From Candidatus Bathyarchaeota archaeon (GTDB lineage: Archaea > Thermoproteota > Bathyarchaeia > Bathyarchaeales > DTEX01), in contig JAGGZB010000154.1 in the NCBI GenBank assembly GCA_021162225.1, forward strand, positions 1 through 15,105: 15,105 bases of DNA. The letters are read 5' to 3'. A program made the translations under genes and the position numbers. A model generated the notes under the pieces. The model worked only from the letters and a program-made list of their open reading frames with translations. It was not told the origin of the DNA and did not search any database. The number at the start of each line of letters is the position of its first letter. The first letter of the stretch is position 1. This document shows positions 1 to 7,668 of the stretch, piece after piece.

Positions 1-154
1 ATTAATAACGAGTACTATTATTTCAAACCCATTTTAAGAAGGAGACATTAACAAAACTTCCTTAAAACAAGCCTAATCAAGAGGGAGTTTCTAAGCGTTT
101 AGAACCATCTCTAATCGACTTCGCATTCATGCCTTGGGACAGACTCAAATGCTG

Positions 155-190
155 AAGCAACATAATATATTTAAGAAATATTTTATAGGG
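155..190 (+). promoter_or_regulatory. Putative TATA-box region of the LLM oxidoreductase gene
   Basis: An AT-rich block, ATATATTTAAGAAATATTTT (166-185), resembles an archaeal box A and lies about 90 bp before the chosen ATG at 272. A start of transcription near 195-210 would leave a leader of about 60-75 nt. The rest of bases 1-271 holds no gene that I can support. The leader contains a 12-codon ATG frame (212-250), but the AGGAG before it is only two or three bases from that ATG, so it is probably not translated. Confidence 0.4.
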
Positions 191-271
191 AGCGGTACAA
201 AACAAGGAGAAATGGAATTATTAAAGGCTTATTACTCGGATGTATTGTAGAATTCTGTGAGGTTGATACGT

Positions 272-1216
272 ATGGTTGATTCTTTAAGGTTTGGAGTTAA
301 CATACCTATGACATTTAGGGATAGCTACCCTAAACTGCTTCGTATAGCTCAGCTATGCGATTCGCTAGGATTCGATTCGTTCTGGCTGCCTGACCATTTC
401 TTCTTCAGCCCGAACTTTAATACTTATCTTGAAGCTTGGACTACACAGACAGCTCTGGCAGCCGTTACGAAACGTTTAAGATTCGGCAATATCGTGCTCT
501 GCAACTCTTACAGGCACCCCCCGGTTCTAGCTAAGATGGCAGCTACATTCGATGTTATAACTGGCGGCAGGCTTGATTTTGGTATAGGCGCCGGTTGGAA
601 GGAGGATGAATACATAGCTTATGGCATAGATTTTCCAAAGGCTAGTGTTCGAATAAACCAGCTGAGAGAGGCTGTTATAATAATTAAGAAGATGTGGACC
701 GAGGATAAACCAAGCTATGAGGGAAAATATTACAAGATAAAGAACGCCATATGCGAGCCTAAGCCTGTGCAGAAGCCTCACCCACCGATCCTTATAGGCG
801 GAAGCGGAGAGAAGCTCACGTTAAAGGTCGTAGCTGAGCTTGCTGACCGATGCAACTTTGACTTCGGCATAGAGAATGGAATAGAGGCTTATAAACATAA
901 AATTGAAGTTCTAAATCGCTACTGCCGAATGTTCGGGAGAGATCCTGAAGAGATCGAGAAGACTATTGTAAAGCAGGTTATCATCGGTGAGGATGAGGAT
1001 GAAGTTGAGGCTAAGATTCAAAAGTTCAAACCTGCCGATGTGAAGAGGGAAGATTATGTAAAGAATCGCATAGTGGGTACGCCGGAGGAGTGCATAAAGA
1101 GGATCCAAGAGTATGTGGACATCGGATTCACGTATTTCATAGTGAACTTTCCAGACATGACCAAAGCTGAGACATTAAGCCTATTCGCTGACAAAGTAAT
1201 CTCAAAGCTTAAATGA
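272..1216 (+). CDS. LLM-class (luciferase-like) F420/flavin-dependent oxidoreductase
   Basis: This is a soluble TIM-barrel oxidoreductase of the bacterial luciferase-like superfamily. Family members use coenzyme F420 or FMN for hydride transfer; the substrate here is unknown. Seen in the sequence: the N-terminal strand LRFGVNIPM, the segment GFDSFWLPDHF, the central NSYRHPPVLAKMAATFDVITGG followed by GIGAGW, and the late PHPPILIGGSGEK loop, all typical of the F420-using subgroup. At 314 residues it has normal family length. An in-frame GTG exists at 257, but GAGGT at 259-263 sits 8 bases before the ATG at 272, so that GTG overlaps the ribosome site and the ATG is preferred. Its stop overlaps a short ATG frame (ATGA at 1213-1216). 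The F420 assignment rests on family resemblance only, and no F420 biosynthesis gene is in view. Confidence 0.88.
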   Translation: MVDSLRFGVNIPMTFRDSYPKLLRIAQLCDSLGFDSFWLPDHFFFSPNFNTYLEAWTTQTALAAVTKRLRFGNIVLCNSYRHPPVLAKMAATFDVITGGRLDFGIGAGWKEDEYIAYGIDFPKASVRINQLREAVIIIKKMWTEDKPSYEGKYYKIKNAICEPKPVQKPHPPILIGGSGEKLTLKVVAELADRCNFDFGIENGIEAYKHKIEVLNRYCRMFGRDPEEIEKTIVKQVIIGEDEDEVEAKIQKFKPADVKREDYVKNRIVGTPEECIKRIQEYVDIGFTYFIVNFPDMTKAETLSLFADKVISKLK

Positions 1217-1252
1217 AGATAGGCGTTATTCTTTGGGATCCGCTTACGCTCG

Positions 1253-1283
1253 AAGTCTTGACGATCATCAAAGATCAAGACTT
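1253..1283. repeat. Inverted repeat with 9-bp perfect arms downstream of the LLM gene
   Basis: AAGTCTTGA at 1253-1261 is exactly complementary to TCAAGACTT at 1275-1283, with a 13-base loop. It begins 36 bp after the LLM stop codon. It could form a hairpin at the transcript end. A T-rich stretch follows about 30 bp further on (TTTTT in 1309-1318) rather than immediately, so it is not a textbook terminator. The remainder of the 177-bp gap (1217-1393) shows nothing else that I recognise. Confidence 0.4.
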
Positions 1284-1393
1284 AGAATGCAGTACAGCGT
1301 AATTCTTTACTTGTTTTTGGCATAAGGAAATCTTAGCAAACATGCAGACTTCCTACCAAGGGCCTAGTCAGAGCAATGCGTGAAATTTTCTCT

Positions 1394-2426
1394 TTAAACC
1401 AGAATGTTAACTCCTAATTTTTGTGCGATTTTCTTTATTCTTTTCCAAGTCTCTTCAGAGACAAAGATCTCCTCCTTCCGCCTTTTTCCTTCCGCCCTCC
1501 ATTCCGGCTCTCCGGGTATAAATATCTCTGCACCTTTTACAGCAGGAGATCCTTTCACAGCCTCAAATAATAAGTCAACCTTCCTCTTAAATTCTTGAAC
1601 TGGCAGGAAATTCCTAATGTTTATTACAGCCATAAAGTGCCGTTTCCAGACTTAAGTTCCACACTTGAAGTACATCCATGACCAGTTAAAGCACCGCCTA
1701 GGATATCTATTAATAAGGCGAGGACGTAACCCTTGTGTCCGCCGAAGGGTAACAGAACGCCGCCCTTAAGTATCTCCGCTGGATTATCCGTTGGTTCTCC
1801 ATTCTTATTGGGCATCCAGCCGAGTGGAATCTTCTCTCCTCTATTATGTGCCAGCAATATTTTGTTTCCAGCAACTACGGATGTAGCGAAATCCATCAGG
1901 AATATCATCCTTGAAGCTGGCAGGGCAACGGAGATAGGGTTGGAGCCTAAAATTCTGGATCTTCCTCCATACGGCGCCATAATCGGACCAGTATTGCATA
2001 TTACAGCCCCTATCATATCTCGCTTCGCAGCCATACTTGAGTAATGGCCTAATCTTCCTATGTGATAGACATGACGTACACCGATCGCGGATACTCCAGC
2101 CTTCTTAGCTTTCTCAATAGCAATCCCCATAGCATTCTCAGCTATTACTTGCCCGAATCCCCAGTTACCCTCGACTAAAGATGTGGTGAGAGTTTCCCCT
2201 TACGATTTCCATCTTGGCGCCGGGGTGAATAAGTCCTTTCTCGATCATATCTCTATATATTCGGGTATAACCATGATTCCGTGAGAATCATGACCCGCGA
2301 GATTTGACTTAACAAGGTGTTCGGCGACCCGTTTCGCTTTCTATCAGTTGCTCCAGCCGCCTTAAAAATCTTCTCAGTGATTCTTAAGAGGTATTCAGCC
2401 TTGAAAAGCGGCATCTGAGACACCAT
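1394..2426 (-). pseudogene. Ldh-family (malate/L-lactate dehydrogenase type) oxidoreductase, multiply frameshifted
   Basis: Read across frames, the minus strand encodes a whole NAD(P)-dependent 2-hydroxyacid dehydrogenase of the Ldh2/MDH2 family. The span is about 344 codons, the normal family length. The order is an ATG start at 2426, MPLFKAEYLLRITEKIFKAA, then AEHLVKSNLAGHDSHGI, IEKGLIHPGAKMEIVRGN, GNWGFGQVIAENAMGIA, RHVYHIGRLGHYS, SNPISVALPA, GGHKGYVLALLIDILGGALTG and a C-terminal PGEPEWR region ending at 1394. Reading frame is lost four times, near 2340-2345, 2249, 2173 and 1634, giving stops such as TGA at 2247-2245 and TAA at 2167-2165. The HDSHG and GHY segments with expected active-site histidines are still readable, so decay looks recent. 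The longest open pieces are 1624-2130 and 1394-1633. Intact neighbours argue against poor sequence quality, though local assembly error is not excluded. The exact substrate of the ancestral enzyme cannot be told. Confidence 0.88.
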
Positions 2427-2440
2427 CCTAAGATTGCTAT

Positions 2441-2463
2441 ATGCTATTTATTTTATTTAGCAT
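2441..2463. promoter_or_regulatory. Palindromic operator-like element over a divergent promoter
   Basis: ATGCTA (2441-2446) and TAGCAT (2458-2463) are perfect inverted repeats around an 11-bp AT-only core. The core also supplies the best TATA-like sequence in both directions: about 40 bp before the M81 start, and about 20-25 bp before the ATG of the Ldh pseudogene, whose transcript would then be nearly leaderless. A dimeric regulator here would compete with TBP for both genes. The regulator itself is not in the window. Confidence 0.4.
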
Positions 2464-2494
2464 TGAATTATGAATTAATGGTGTGGTGTTAATT

Positions 2495-3997
2495 ATGTTA
2501 AGAGTTGCTGTGGGAATGCTTTCTCAAGAGACGAACGTGTTCAATCCTTCCCCAACGACTATAGAGCATTTTGAAGCTTCCGGAATACTCTTCGGAGATG
2601 AAGTCTTTAAGAGATGGAGGAACGTTGGAGAAGTAGGCGGGTTCATAAAGGCCTCGGAGGAAGAGCGGGATGTGCATTTGGTACCGATTATGAGCGCCTC
2701 TGCGATGCCATGGGGGAAATGCAACGCAGAGACCCATAAGTTTCTGAAGGAGAAGTTTCTGGAAGAGCTTAGGAAGGCCGGGGAAGTCGATGGAATACTC
2801 TTGGCAATGCATGGCGCTATGACAGCTGAGGACGAATATGACGTTGAAGGAGACCTCTTAGACGAGATAAGGAAAGAGTGGGGCGAAGACGTGCTGATAG
2901 CCATATCACTGGACCATCATGGAAACATTACGGAGAGAATGGTGAAGGCGGTAGATGCTTTAGTTGGCTACCACACTGAGCCTCACGTAGACATGTTCGA
3001 GACGGGATATAAGGTTGCGAAGATTCTTTTCTCCGCGCTTAAAGGATTGGTGAAGCCGGTGATCACGTGGAGAAAACTTCCGATGATAGCCTCGGGAGAT
3101 TTGAGAGTTCCAGGAGGCCCGCTAGAAGAATTCTTCAGAAAGGCTGAGGAATATGAGAGGCTCAGAGAGATAATCTCAGTCTCCATCTTTCCTGAGAATC
3201 CATACATCGACAGCCCTGAACTTGGATGGAGCGTCGTCGTAGTAGCTGATGGAAACCGAAGTTTAGCCCAGAAAATCGCTGATGAACTTGCTAAGGGAAT
3301 ATGGAATAAAAGATATCTCTTCTTGCCTAAAAGGGGAGCTTCGCCTAGGGAAGCCGTTGAGAGAGCATTAAAAGTCAAGGGAGGACCCGTAGTGCTTTCG
3401 GACTGGTCCGACGCAACAAATTCAGGAGCTCCGGGAGACGGCACAGCCATACTCAAAGAATTATTGAAACATAACGACGAGCTCTCGGAAAAAGCTATGA
3501 TCACAATTACTGATCCTGAAGCCGTCGATGAAGCTATTAGAGCGGGAGTAGGCAATGAAGTTACGGTTGAAGTTGGAGGAAAGATTGATAGGGTTCACAG
3601 CCAGCCTGTTGAAGTTACCGGAAGGGTTAAGACAATAAGTGATGGAAGGTTTATAGTTAAAGGCCCTATGGAGAAAAAATTTGAAGCGAACATGAAGCGA
3701 ACGGTTGTTTTAGAGGTGGGAAACATCTACATAGTTGTCAGTGAATCTACTGGCCCCGCGCATGATCCATCCCTATACAGAAGTGTTGGGTTAGAGCCCA
3801 GAGATGCAAAGATAGTGGTTGTTAAGTCTCCGATGGGGTTCAGAGCTGCTTATGAGCCGTTTGCAAAGGAGATAATAATTGTTCATGGACCCGGAGCGGC
3901 CACGCCGGACTTGAAATCCCTAAACTACAAAACAATACCCAGACCGATCTTTCCTCTCGACGAAGACGTATCATTCGAACCATTAAATAACGAATAA
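2495..3997 (+). CDS. M81-family (MlrC-like) zinc metallopeptidase
   Basis: The product belongs to peptidase family M81, with an N-terminal DUF1485 domain (about residues 3-285) and a C-terminal MlrC domain (about 300-480). The founding member MlrC cleaves linearised microcystin. Most relatives have other, unknown peptide-like substrates, so microcystin degradation should not be assumed. Seen: SQETNVF near the N-terminus, AMHGAM, the metal motif LDHHGN, and VGYHTEPHVDMFETG. Counted from the ATG at 2495, the expected zinc ligands are D140, H142 and H164; this D-x-H-x21-H spacing fits the family. Later motifs include DWSDATNSGAPGDGTAIL. At 500 residues the length is normal. Two in-frame GTG codons lie at 2483 and 2486, but GGTG at 2485-2488 sits 6 bp before the ATG and is the probable ribosome site. 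There is no signal peptide, so it is likely cytoplasmic. It diverges from the broken Ldh gene, a hint of former co-regulation. Confidence 0.88.
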   Translation: MLRVAVGMLSQETNVFNPSPTTIEHFEASGILFGDEVFKRWRNVGEVGGFIKASEEERDVHLVPIMSASAMPWGKCNAETHKFLKEKFLEELRKAGEVDGILLAMHGAMTAEDEYDVEGDLLDEIRKEWGEDVLIAISLDHHGNITERMVKAVDALVGYHTEPHVDMFETGYKVAKILFSALKGLVKPVITWRKLPMIASGDLRVPGGPLEEFFRKAEEYERLREIISVSIFPENPYIDSPELGWSVVVVADGNRSLAQKIADELAKGIWNKRYLFLPKRGASPREAVERALKVKGGPVVLSDWSDATNSGAPGDGTAILKELLKHNDELSEKAMITITDPEAVDEAIRAGVGNEVTVEVGGKIDRVHSQPVEVTGRVKTISDGRFIVKGPMEKKFEANMKRTVVLEVGNIYIVVSESTGPAHDPSLYRSVGLEPRDAKIVVVKSPMGFRAAYEPFAKEIIIVHGPGAATPDLKSLNYKTIPRPIFPLDEDVSFEPLNNE

Positions 3998-4017
3998 AAC
4001 GCCTAAAACAATCTCTC

Positions 4018-4030
4018 ACAAAAAAGTCTC
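4018..4030 (-). terminator. T-run, possible minus-strand terminator
   Basis: A run of six T on the minus strand (A-run at 4020-4025 on the plus strand) lies 70 bp past the stop of the flavoprotein gene, in the 97-bp gap between two convergent genes. Archaeal RNA polymerase can stop at short T-runs without a hairpin. A palindrome CATGTACATG (4047-4056) lies between the stop and the T-run. Confidence 0.3.
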
Positions 4031-4094
4031 TTTGCTACTCATTTATCATGTACATGCGCTTATTCTATGTTCAGCTTGATCTTGAAACCACGCA

Positions 4095-4832
4095 TTATCC
4101 CTGCTTTATTCTCTTCACGAATGGCTTAAACATCGGGTCTTTCTCTAGGCGGTTTAAGTAATGCATAGCGCCTGCTTTTATTATTAGCGCTAGCTCCGCC
4201 ACTCTCTTACCGAGGCTTCTGGCCGATTTAACGGCTGCCTCTGCGTCGAAGCTCTTCTTTTCATAAAGAGACTTTAAAGCATCTTTTCCGGATACTTTCT
4301 CTGTCCAGCCAGCGCCGCCTATGTATGATTCCCACGGATCTCCGGATATAACGATGTTACCCATGATTAATGCGTGATTTATTATCTCCTTTATAGCGTT
4401 CTCCTGTCCCGAGAATATGTGAACTCCCTGAGCGATCGCTCCGTAAACCTTAAGGTGCTTCCCGGCGCTACCACGGTAGCTCCAGAGGCTATTCCCAAGC
4501 CTATCAAAGAAGCATTTTAGCTGTCCAGGTATGCCCATGTGATAGACTGGAACGGCAACTATAACTGCGTCGGCTTCCAGCCATCTGTCTCGGAGATCGT
4601 TAAAGTCATCATCCTTGCTCCTTATGCATTCTCCTGTCTTTGCGCATGCAGAGCAGGCGATGCATGGAAGATATTTCTTACCAGCAATCGAGTATAGCTC
4701 CGTCTCTACCGCTTCTGGATCTACAAGCCTCGCCGCCTCCAATGCTTGACTTAGCAGAAACTCAGTGTTTCCATTCTTGCGAGGGCTCCCGCTGATTCCT
4801 AAAACCTTTATCCTTAACCCATTCTTTTTCAT
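4095..4832 (-). CDS. Flavodoxin-fold NADPH-dependent FMN reductase / iron-sulfur flavoprotein-like
   Basis: The product has a flavodoxin-like fold that binds FMN: GISGSPRKNGNTE (about residues 12-24) is the phosphate-binding loop, and PVYHMGIPGQLKCFFDRLG is the flavin-contacting segment common to this family. Between them is a cysteine cluster at C57, C60, C63 and C69 (C-x2-C-x2-C-x5-C). This spacing matches the compact 4Fe-4S site of archaeal iron-sulfur flavoproteins (Isf), which pass electrons from ferredoxin to acceptors such as O2 or peroxide. At about 245 residues it is slightly longer than typical Isf and has a basic C-terminus. The ATG at 4832 is chosen because GGAGG (4840-4844) sits 7 bp upstream; a TTG at 4838 is possible. 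Whether the cluster is really present, and what the partner is, cannot be read from sequence. It stands alone, convergent with the M81 gene. Confidence 0.82.
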   Translation of the reverse strand: MKKNGLRIKVLGISGSPRKNGNTEFLLSQALEAARLVDPEAVETELYSIAGKKYLPCIACSACAKTGECIRSKDDDFNDLRDRWLEADAVIVAVPVYHMGIPGQLKCFFDRLGNSLWSYRGSAGKHLKVYGAIAQGVHIFSGQENAIKEIINHALIMGNIVISGDPWESYIGGAGWTEKVSGKDALKSLYEKKSFDAEAAVKSARSLGKRVAELALIIKAGAMHYLNRLEKDPMFKPFVKRIKQG

Positions 4833-4998
4833 CCTCAACCCTCCTAGACCTAATTTGCAACAATAATATTCTTGAATCTTTGAAACATAAAATACTGTAG
4901 AATGACGAAGTAAGAGAAAAGCAATGGAGGAGGAGACTTCCAGAAGATCACTTTCAATTACAGTTTGTGAAGAGCTAAGATCTATCGCAGAGAATGCC

Positions 4999-5037
4999 TT
5001 ATAGATTAAAATGGTTTTAATTCATGCATATAAGGAG
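4999..5037 (+). promoter_or_regulatory. TATA-like box and strong ribosome site setting the Trm14 start
   Basis: TTATAGATTAAA at 4999-5010 resembles box A and would place transcription start near 5030. AAGGAGG at 5031-5037 follows and is 9 bp before the TTG at 5047. An upstream in-frame ATG at 5011 has no ribosome site and would lie before the predicted transcript start. The preceding stretch from 4839 has no supportable gene, only an unsupported 26-codon ATG frame (4924-5004). Confidence 0.4.
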
Positions 5038-5046
5038 GCTTCTCCA

Positions 5047-6192
5047 TTGACGAAAGCTACGTTCTTCGCCACCGTCTCTCCGGGAATCGAAGATATAGCA
5101 TGCGAAGAAGTATCGGATCTTCTCGGATGCAAAGCCACACCCGATATCGGTAAGATCTTTTTTGAGGGAGAATTAGAATCTGTTTACGTTTTAAACCTGA
5201 AATCTTCAATATTGAACAGGATTATGATCCAGCTCTGCAGAGGAGAATTCTCAGATCTCGATGACTTGTATAGACTTGTAAAGGACTTAGATTATGGATG
5301 GATCATAGATGCCGATCAATCATTCGCCGTTAGGAGCGAACGGGTGGGGACGCATAGTTTCACAAGCATTGATGTATCAAGAGCCGTTGGGCAAGCAATA
5401 ATAGATTCATATAGAGAAGCTCATGGCAGGAGGCTTAAGGTGAATCTTGACGAGCCAGATGTTGAATTCTACGCTCTAGTGAGGAATCAAGAGTTTCTTT
5501 TAGGAGTTAATACCTCCGGAGGTTCCCTGCATAGAAGAGGATATAAAGTATATATGCATCCAGCAGCGCTTAAGCCAACTATAGCTTCAGCCATGCTTAG
5601 GATAGGCGGGTGGAAAGCTGGGAAAAGCCTCATTGATCCCATGTGCGGAGGTGGAACAATACCCATAGAGGCTGCCTTGAAGGTTTCAGGTATACCTCCG
5701 GGATATTTGAGGAAGGATTTTGCATTTCTGAAGCTGAAGATCTTTACTGAGGATGATTTTTGGGATCTTAGAAGCAAGATTCTATCCCATAAAGCCGTCG
5801 AGTGTGTTGCAGAGATTTATGGGATGGAAAAGTTTAAGCAGCATCTTGAAGGAGCGATAAGAAACTCCGAGAAAGCTGGGGTGCGCAAAGCTATAGAGTT
5901 TAAGCTTGGAGATGCCACTAAAAGCTTTGAGTATCCGGAGGGAGAATTCGATTTGGTGGTTGTTAATCCTCCATACGGAATAAGGATGATCCCTGGTGGA
6001 AGCCCAGTGAGACTATACAGTGGCTTCCTAAAGGCGTTAAAGGAAAGAGCTGATGGTGCAGTTCTCGTTCTCATAACCGCTGCACATAGAAGGTTCAATG
6101 AGGCTGCTGAAGAAAACTCCATTGAAGTGCTGGAGAAAAGGATAATTCTTCACGGAGACTTAAGAGCTAGAATATTCAAGTGTAAAATCTAA
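5047..6192 (+). CDS. THUMP-domain tRNA guanine-N2 methyltransferase (Trm14-like)
   Basis: The product has an N-terminal ferredoxin-like/THUMP RNA-binding region (about residues 1-155, including FAVRSERVGTHSFTSIDVSR) and a C-terminal Rossmann SAM-methyltransferase domain. Motif I is DPMCGGGTIPIEAA (about 197-210) and the catalytic motif IV is NPPYG (307-311). NPPY marks exocyclic or N6 amino methylation. The combination of SLHRRGYK, DPMCGGGT and NPPYGIR is that of archaeal Trm14, which makes m2G at tRNA position 6. The related Trm-G10 enzymes usually have DPF and DPPYG instead. At 381 residues the length is right. The TTG start is set by AAGGAGG at 5031-5037; the protein then begins TKATFFATVSPGIEDIA, as family members do. 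It converges on trpB2 with a 28-bp gap. Specificity for position 6 is inferred from family membership. Confidence 0.83.
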   Translation: MTKATFFATVSPGIEDIACEEVSDLLGCKATPDIGKIFFEGELESVYVLNLKSSILNRIMIQLCRGEFSDLDDLYRLVKDLDYGWIIDADQSFAVRSERVGTHSFTSIDVSRAVGQAIIDSYREAHGRRLKVNLDEPDVEFYALVRNQEFLLGVNTSGGSLHRRGYKVYMHPAALKPTIASAMLRIGGWKAGKSLIDPMCGGGTIPIEAALKVSGIPPGYLRKDFAFLKLKIFTEDDFWDLRSKILSHKAVECVAEIYGMEKFKQHLEGAIRNSEKAGVRKAIEFKLGDATKSFEYPEGEFDLVVVNPPYGIRMIPGGSPVRLYSGFLKALKERADGAVLVLITAAHRRFNEAAEENSIEVLEKRIILHGDLRARIFKCKI

Positions 6193-6220
6193 TAAAAAGA
6201 TTAGGATATGGGTGATGTAA

Positions 6221-7606
6221 CTACTCTTCTATCTCAAGCCACGGATATAGCTCCTTAAGCTTCCGCATTGCCTCCCTGACTTTCTCCTCCGGATACTCAT
6301 ACGGTAGAAGCTTCCCAGAGAAGTAATCGGCATATGCCTGCATATCGAAGTGTCCATGACCGCAGAGCAGAAAGAGAATCGTCTTCTCCTCCCCCGTCTC
6401 CCTACATCTTATGGCCTCGTCGACAACTGCTTTGATGGCGTGAGATGGCTCCGGAGCTGGAATTATCCCCTCAGTCTCTATAAATAACTTAGCAGCGTCG
6501 AATACCTCAACTTGATTGTAAGCTACAGTCTTAACTATTCCTTTCCGGTTTAGAAGACAGAGGGTTGGAGCCATGCCGTGGTACCTAAGTCCTCCAGCAT
6601 GGATTGGTGGAGGAATGAATGTATGTCCAAGCGTGTGCATCTTGAACATCGGTGTGATGCGTGCTGTGTCCCCATGGTCATACGTGTAGAATCCCTTTGT
6701 TACTGAGGGACATGCAGATGATTCCACAGCTAAGAATTCTACATCCTTCGGAGCTTTGCCCGAGACTTTATCGTAGTAGAAGGGCCAGTAAAGCCCTGAA
6801 AAGCTACTTCCTCCTCCTATGCATCCGACTACGAGATCTGGATAATCATCAATCTGGCTGATCTGCTCCCTTGTTTCTTGGCCGATAACTGTTTGGTGGA
6901 GCAGTACATGATTCGCCACGCTTCCAATAGCATATTTTGCATCGTTATGTGTAATCGCGTCTTCAACAGCCTCGCTTATCGCTATTCCCAAGCTTCCCGA
7001 GCTATTCGGATTCTCCTTTAAGATTCTTCTTCCGCTTTCCGTCTTGTCGCTTGGGCTCGGATAGACATCCGCTCCCCAAGCCTGCATCATAACCTTCCGG
7101 TAAGGCTTTTGATCGTAGCTTACCCTCACCATGTAGATTGTGGCTTTCATGCCGAACATGGCGCAGCCGAATGCAAGCGCCGAACCCCACTGTCCAGCTC
7201 CCGTTTCAGTAGCAAGTCTCTTAATGCCTTCCTCACCGGCAAAATACGCCTGGGCCACGGCAGTGTTCGGTTTATGGCTTCCAGGCGGACTTACACCTTC
7301 ATACTTGTAGTATATCTTTGCTGGAGTTTTCAAGGCTTCTTCAAGTTTTTTAGCTCTGAATAGCGGAGTGGGCCTCCAGAGTCTGTATACTTCGAGCACA
7401 GCCTCTGGTATAGGTATGAATCTTTCCTGGCTTATTTCCTGTTTAATGCATTCCTTGGGAAAGATCTCCATCAGCTTCTCTGGTTTAACGGGCTCCCTAG
7501 TTGTAGGATCGATCGGTGGGGGAAGCGGCTCCGGAAGATCAGGAAGTATGTTATACCAATGCTTTGGAATTTCATCTTCATCTAGGAGTATTTTTCTATC
7601 TGTCAT
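6221..7606 (-). CDS. trpB2: TrpB2-type tryptophan synthase beta subunit
   Basis: This is a PLP-dependent beta-replacement enzyme that makes L-tryptophan from indole and serine. TrpB2 proteins are the long, often stand-alone branch of the TrpB family, frequent in archaea. Seen, counted from the ATG at 7606: the Schiff-base lysine K112 in GSHKPN, the catalytic glutamate region ETGAGQWG (134-141), the VSYDQKPYRKVMMQAWGA stretch characteristic of TrpB2, and the phosphate-binding GGGSS (264-268). Length is 461 residues. An in-frame start at 7675 would add 23 residues but lies upstream of the predicted TATA box (7653-7660), so the ATG at 7606 is preferred. No trpA or other trp gene is nearby, so it may salvage indole or act with a remote TrpA. 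The promoter carries two TGTACA sites, listed separately. It lies downstream of dph6 on the same strand. Confidence 0.92.
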   Translation of the reverse strand: MTDRKILLDEDEIPKHWYNILPDLPEPLPPPIDPTTREPVKPEKLMEIFPKECIKQEISQERFIPIPEAVLEVYRLWRPTPLFRAKKLEEALKTPAKIYYKYEGVSPPGSHKPNTAVAQAYFAGEEGIKRLATETGAGQWGSALAFGCAMFGMKATIYMVRVSYDQKPYRKVMMQAWGADVYPSPSDKTESGRRILKENPNSSGSLGIAISEAVEDAITHNDAKYAIGSVANHVLLHQTVIGQETREQISQIDDYPDLVVGCIGGGSSFSGLYWPFYYDKVSGKAPKDVEFLAVESSACPSVTKGFYTYDHGDTARITPMFKMHTLGHTFIPPPIHAGGLRYHGMAPTLCLLNRKGIVKTVAYNQVEVFDAAKLFIETEGIIPAPEPSHAIKAVVDEAIRCRETGEEKTILFLLCGHGHFDMQAYADYFSGKLLPYEYPEEKVREAMRKLKELYPWLEIEE

Positions 7607-7652
7607 GCCGGATCCTTCCGTTTCTGAATTGACTATTTTGAACACGCATGTC

Positions 7653-7660
7653 ATATTTAA
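7653..7660 (-). promoter_or_regulatory. TATA box of trpB2
   Basis: On the minus strand the sequence reads CTTAAATATG, with the box A core at 7660-7653. Transcription would start about 25 bp downstream, near 7630, leaving a leader of about 20-25 nt before the ATG at 7606. The purine-rich AAAAGT just upstream could serve as the BRE. Confidence 0.5.
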
Positions 7661-7668
7661 GACTTTTG

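Noticed and set aside
212..250. 12-codon leader frame before the LLM gene
   Set aside because: The AGGAG ahead of it is only two to three bases from the ATG, too close for normal initiation, and the peptide has no attenuation-like residue run.
2983..3555. Long minus-strand open frame of 190 codons inside the M81 gene
   Set aside because: It is serine- and proline-rich, lacks domains, and lies wholly opposite a well-supported conserved gene; it reflects codon composition of the coding strand.
4047..4056. Palindrome CATGTACATG containing a third TGTACA
   Set aside because: It is a single copy lying between the stop codons of two convergent genes, away from any promoter. A lone TGTACA is expected by chance at least once in a window of this size.
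4924..5004. 26-codon ATG frame upstream of the Trm14-like gene
   Set aside because: It has no ribosome site, no recognisable motif and no support beyond being open. Length is within chance expectation.
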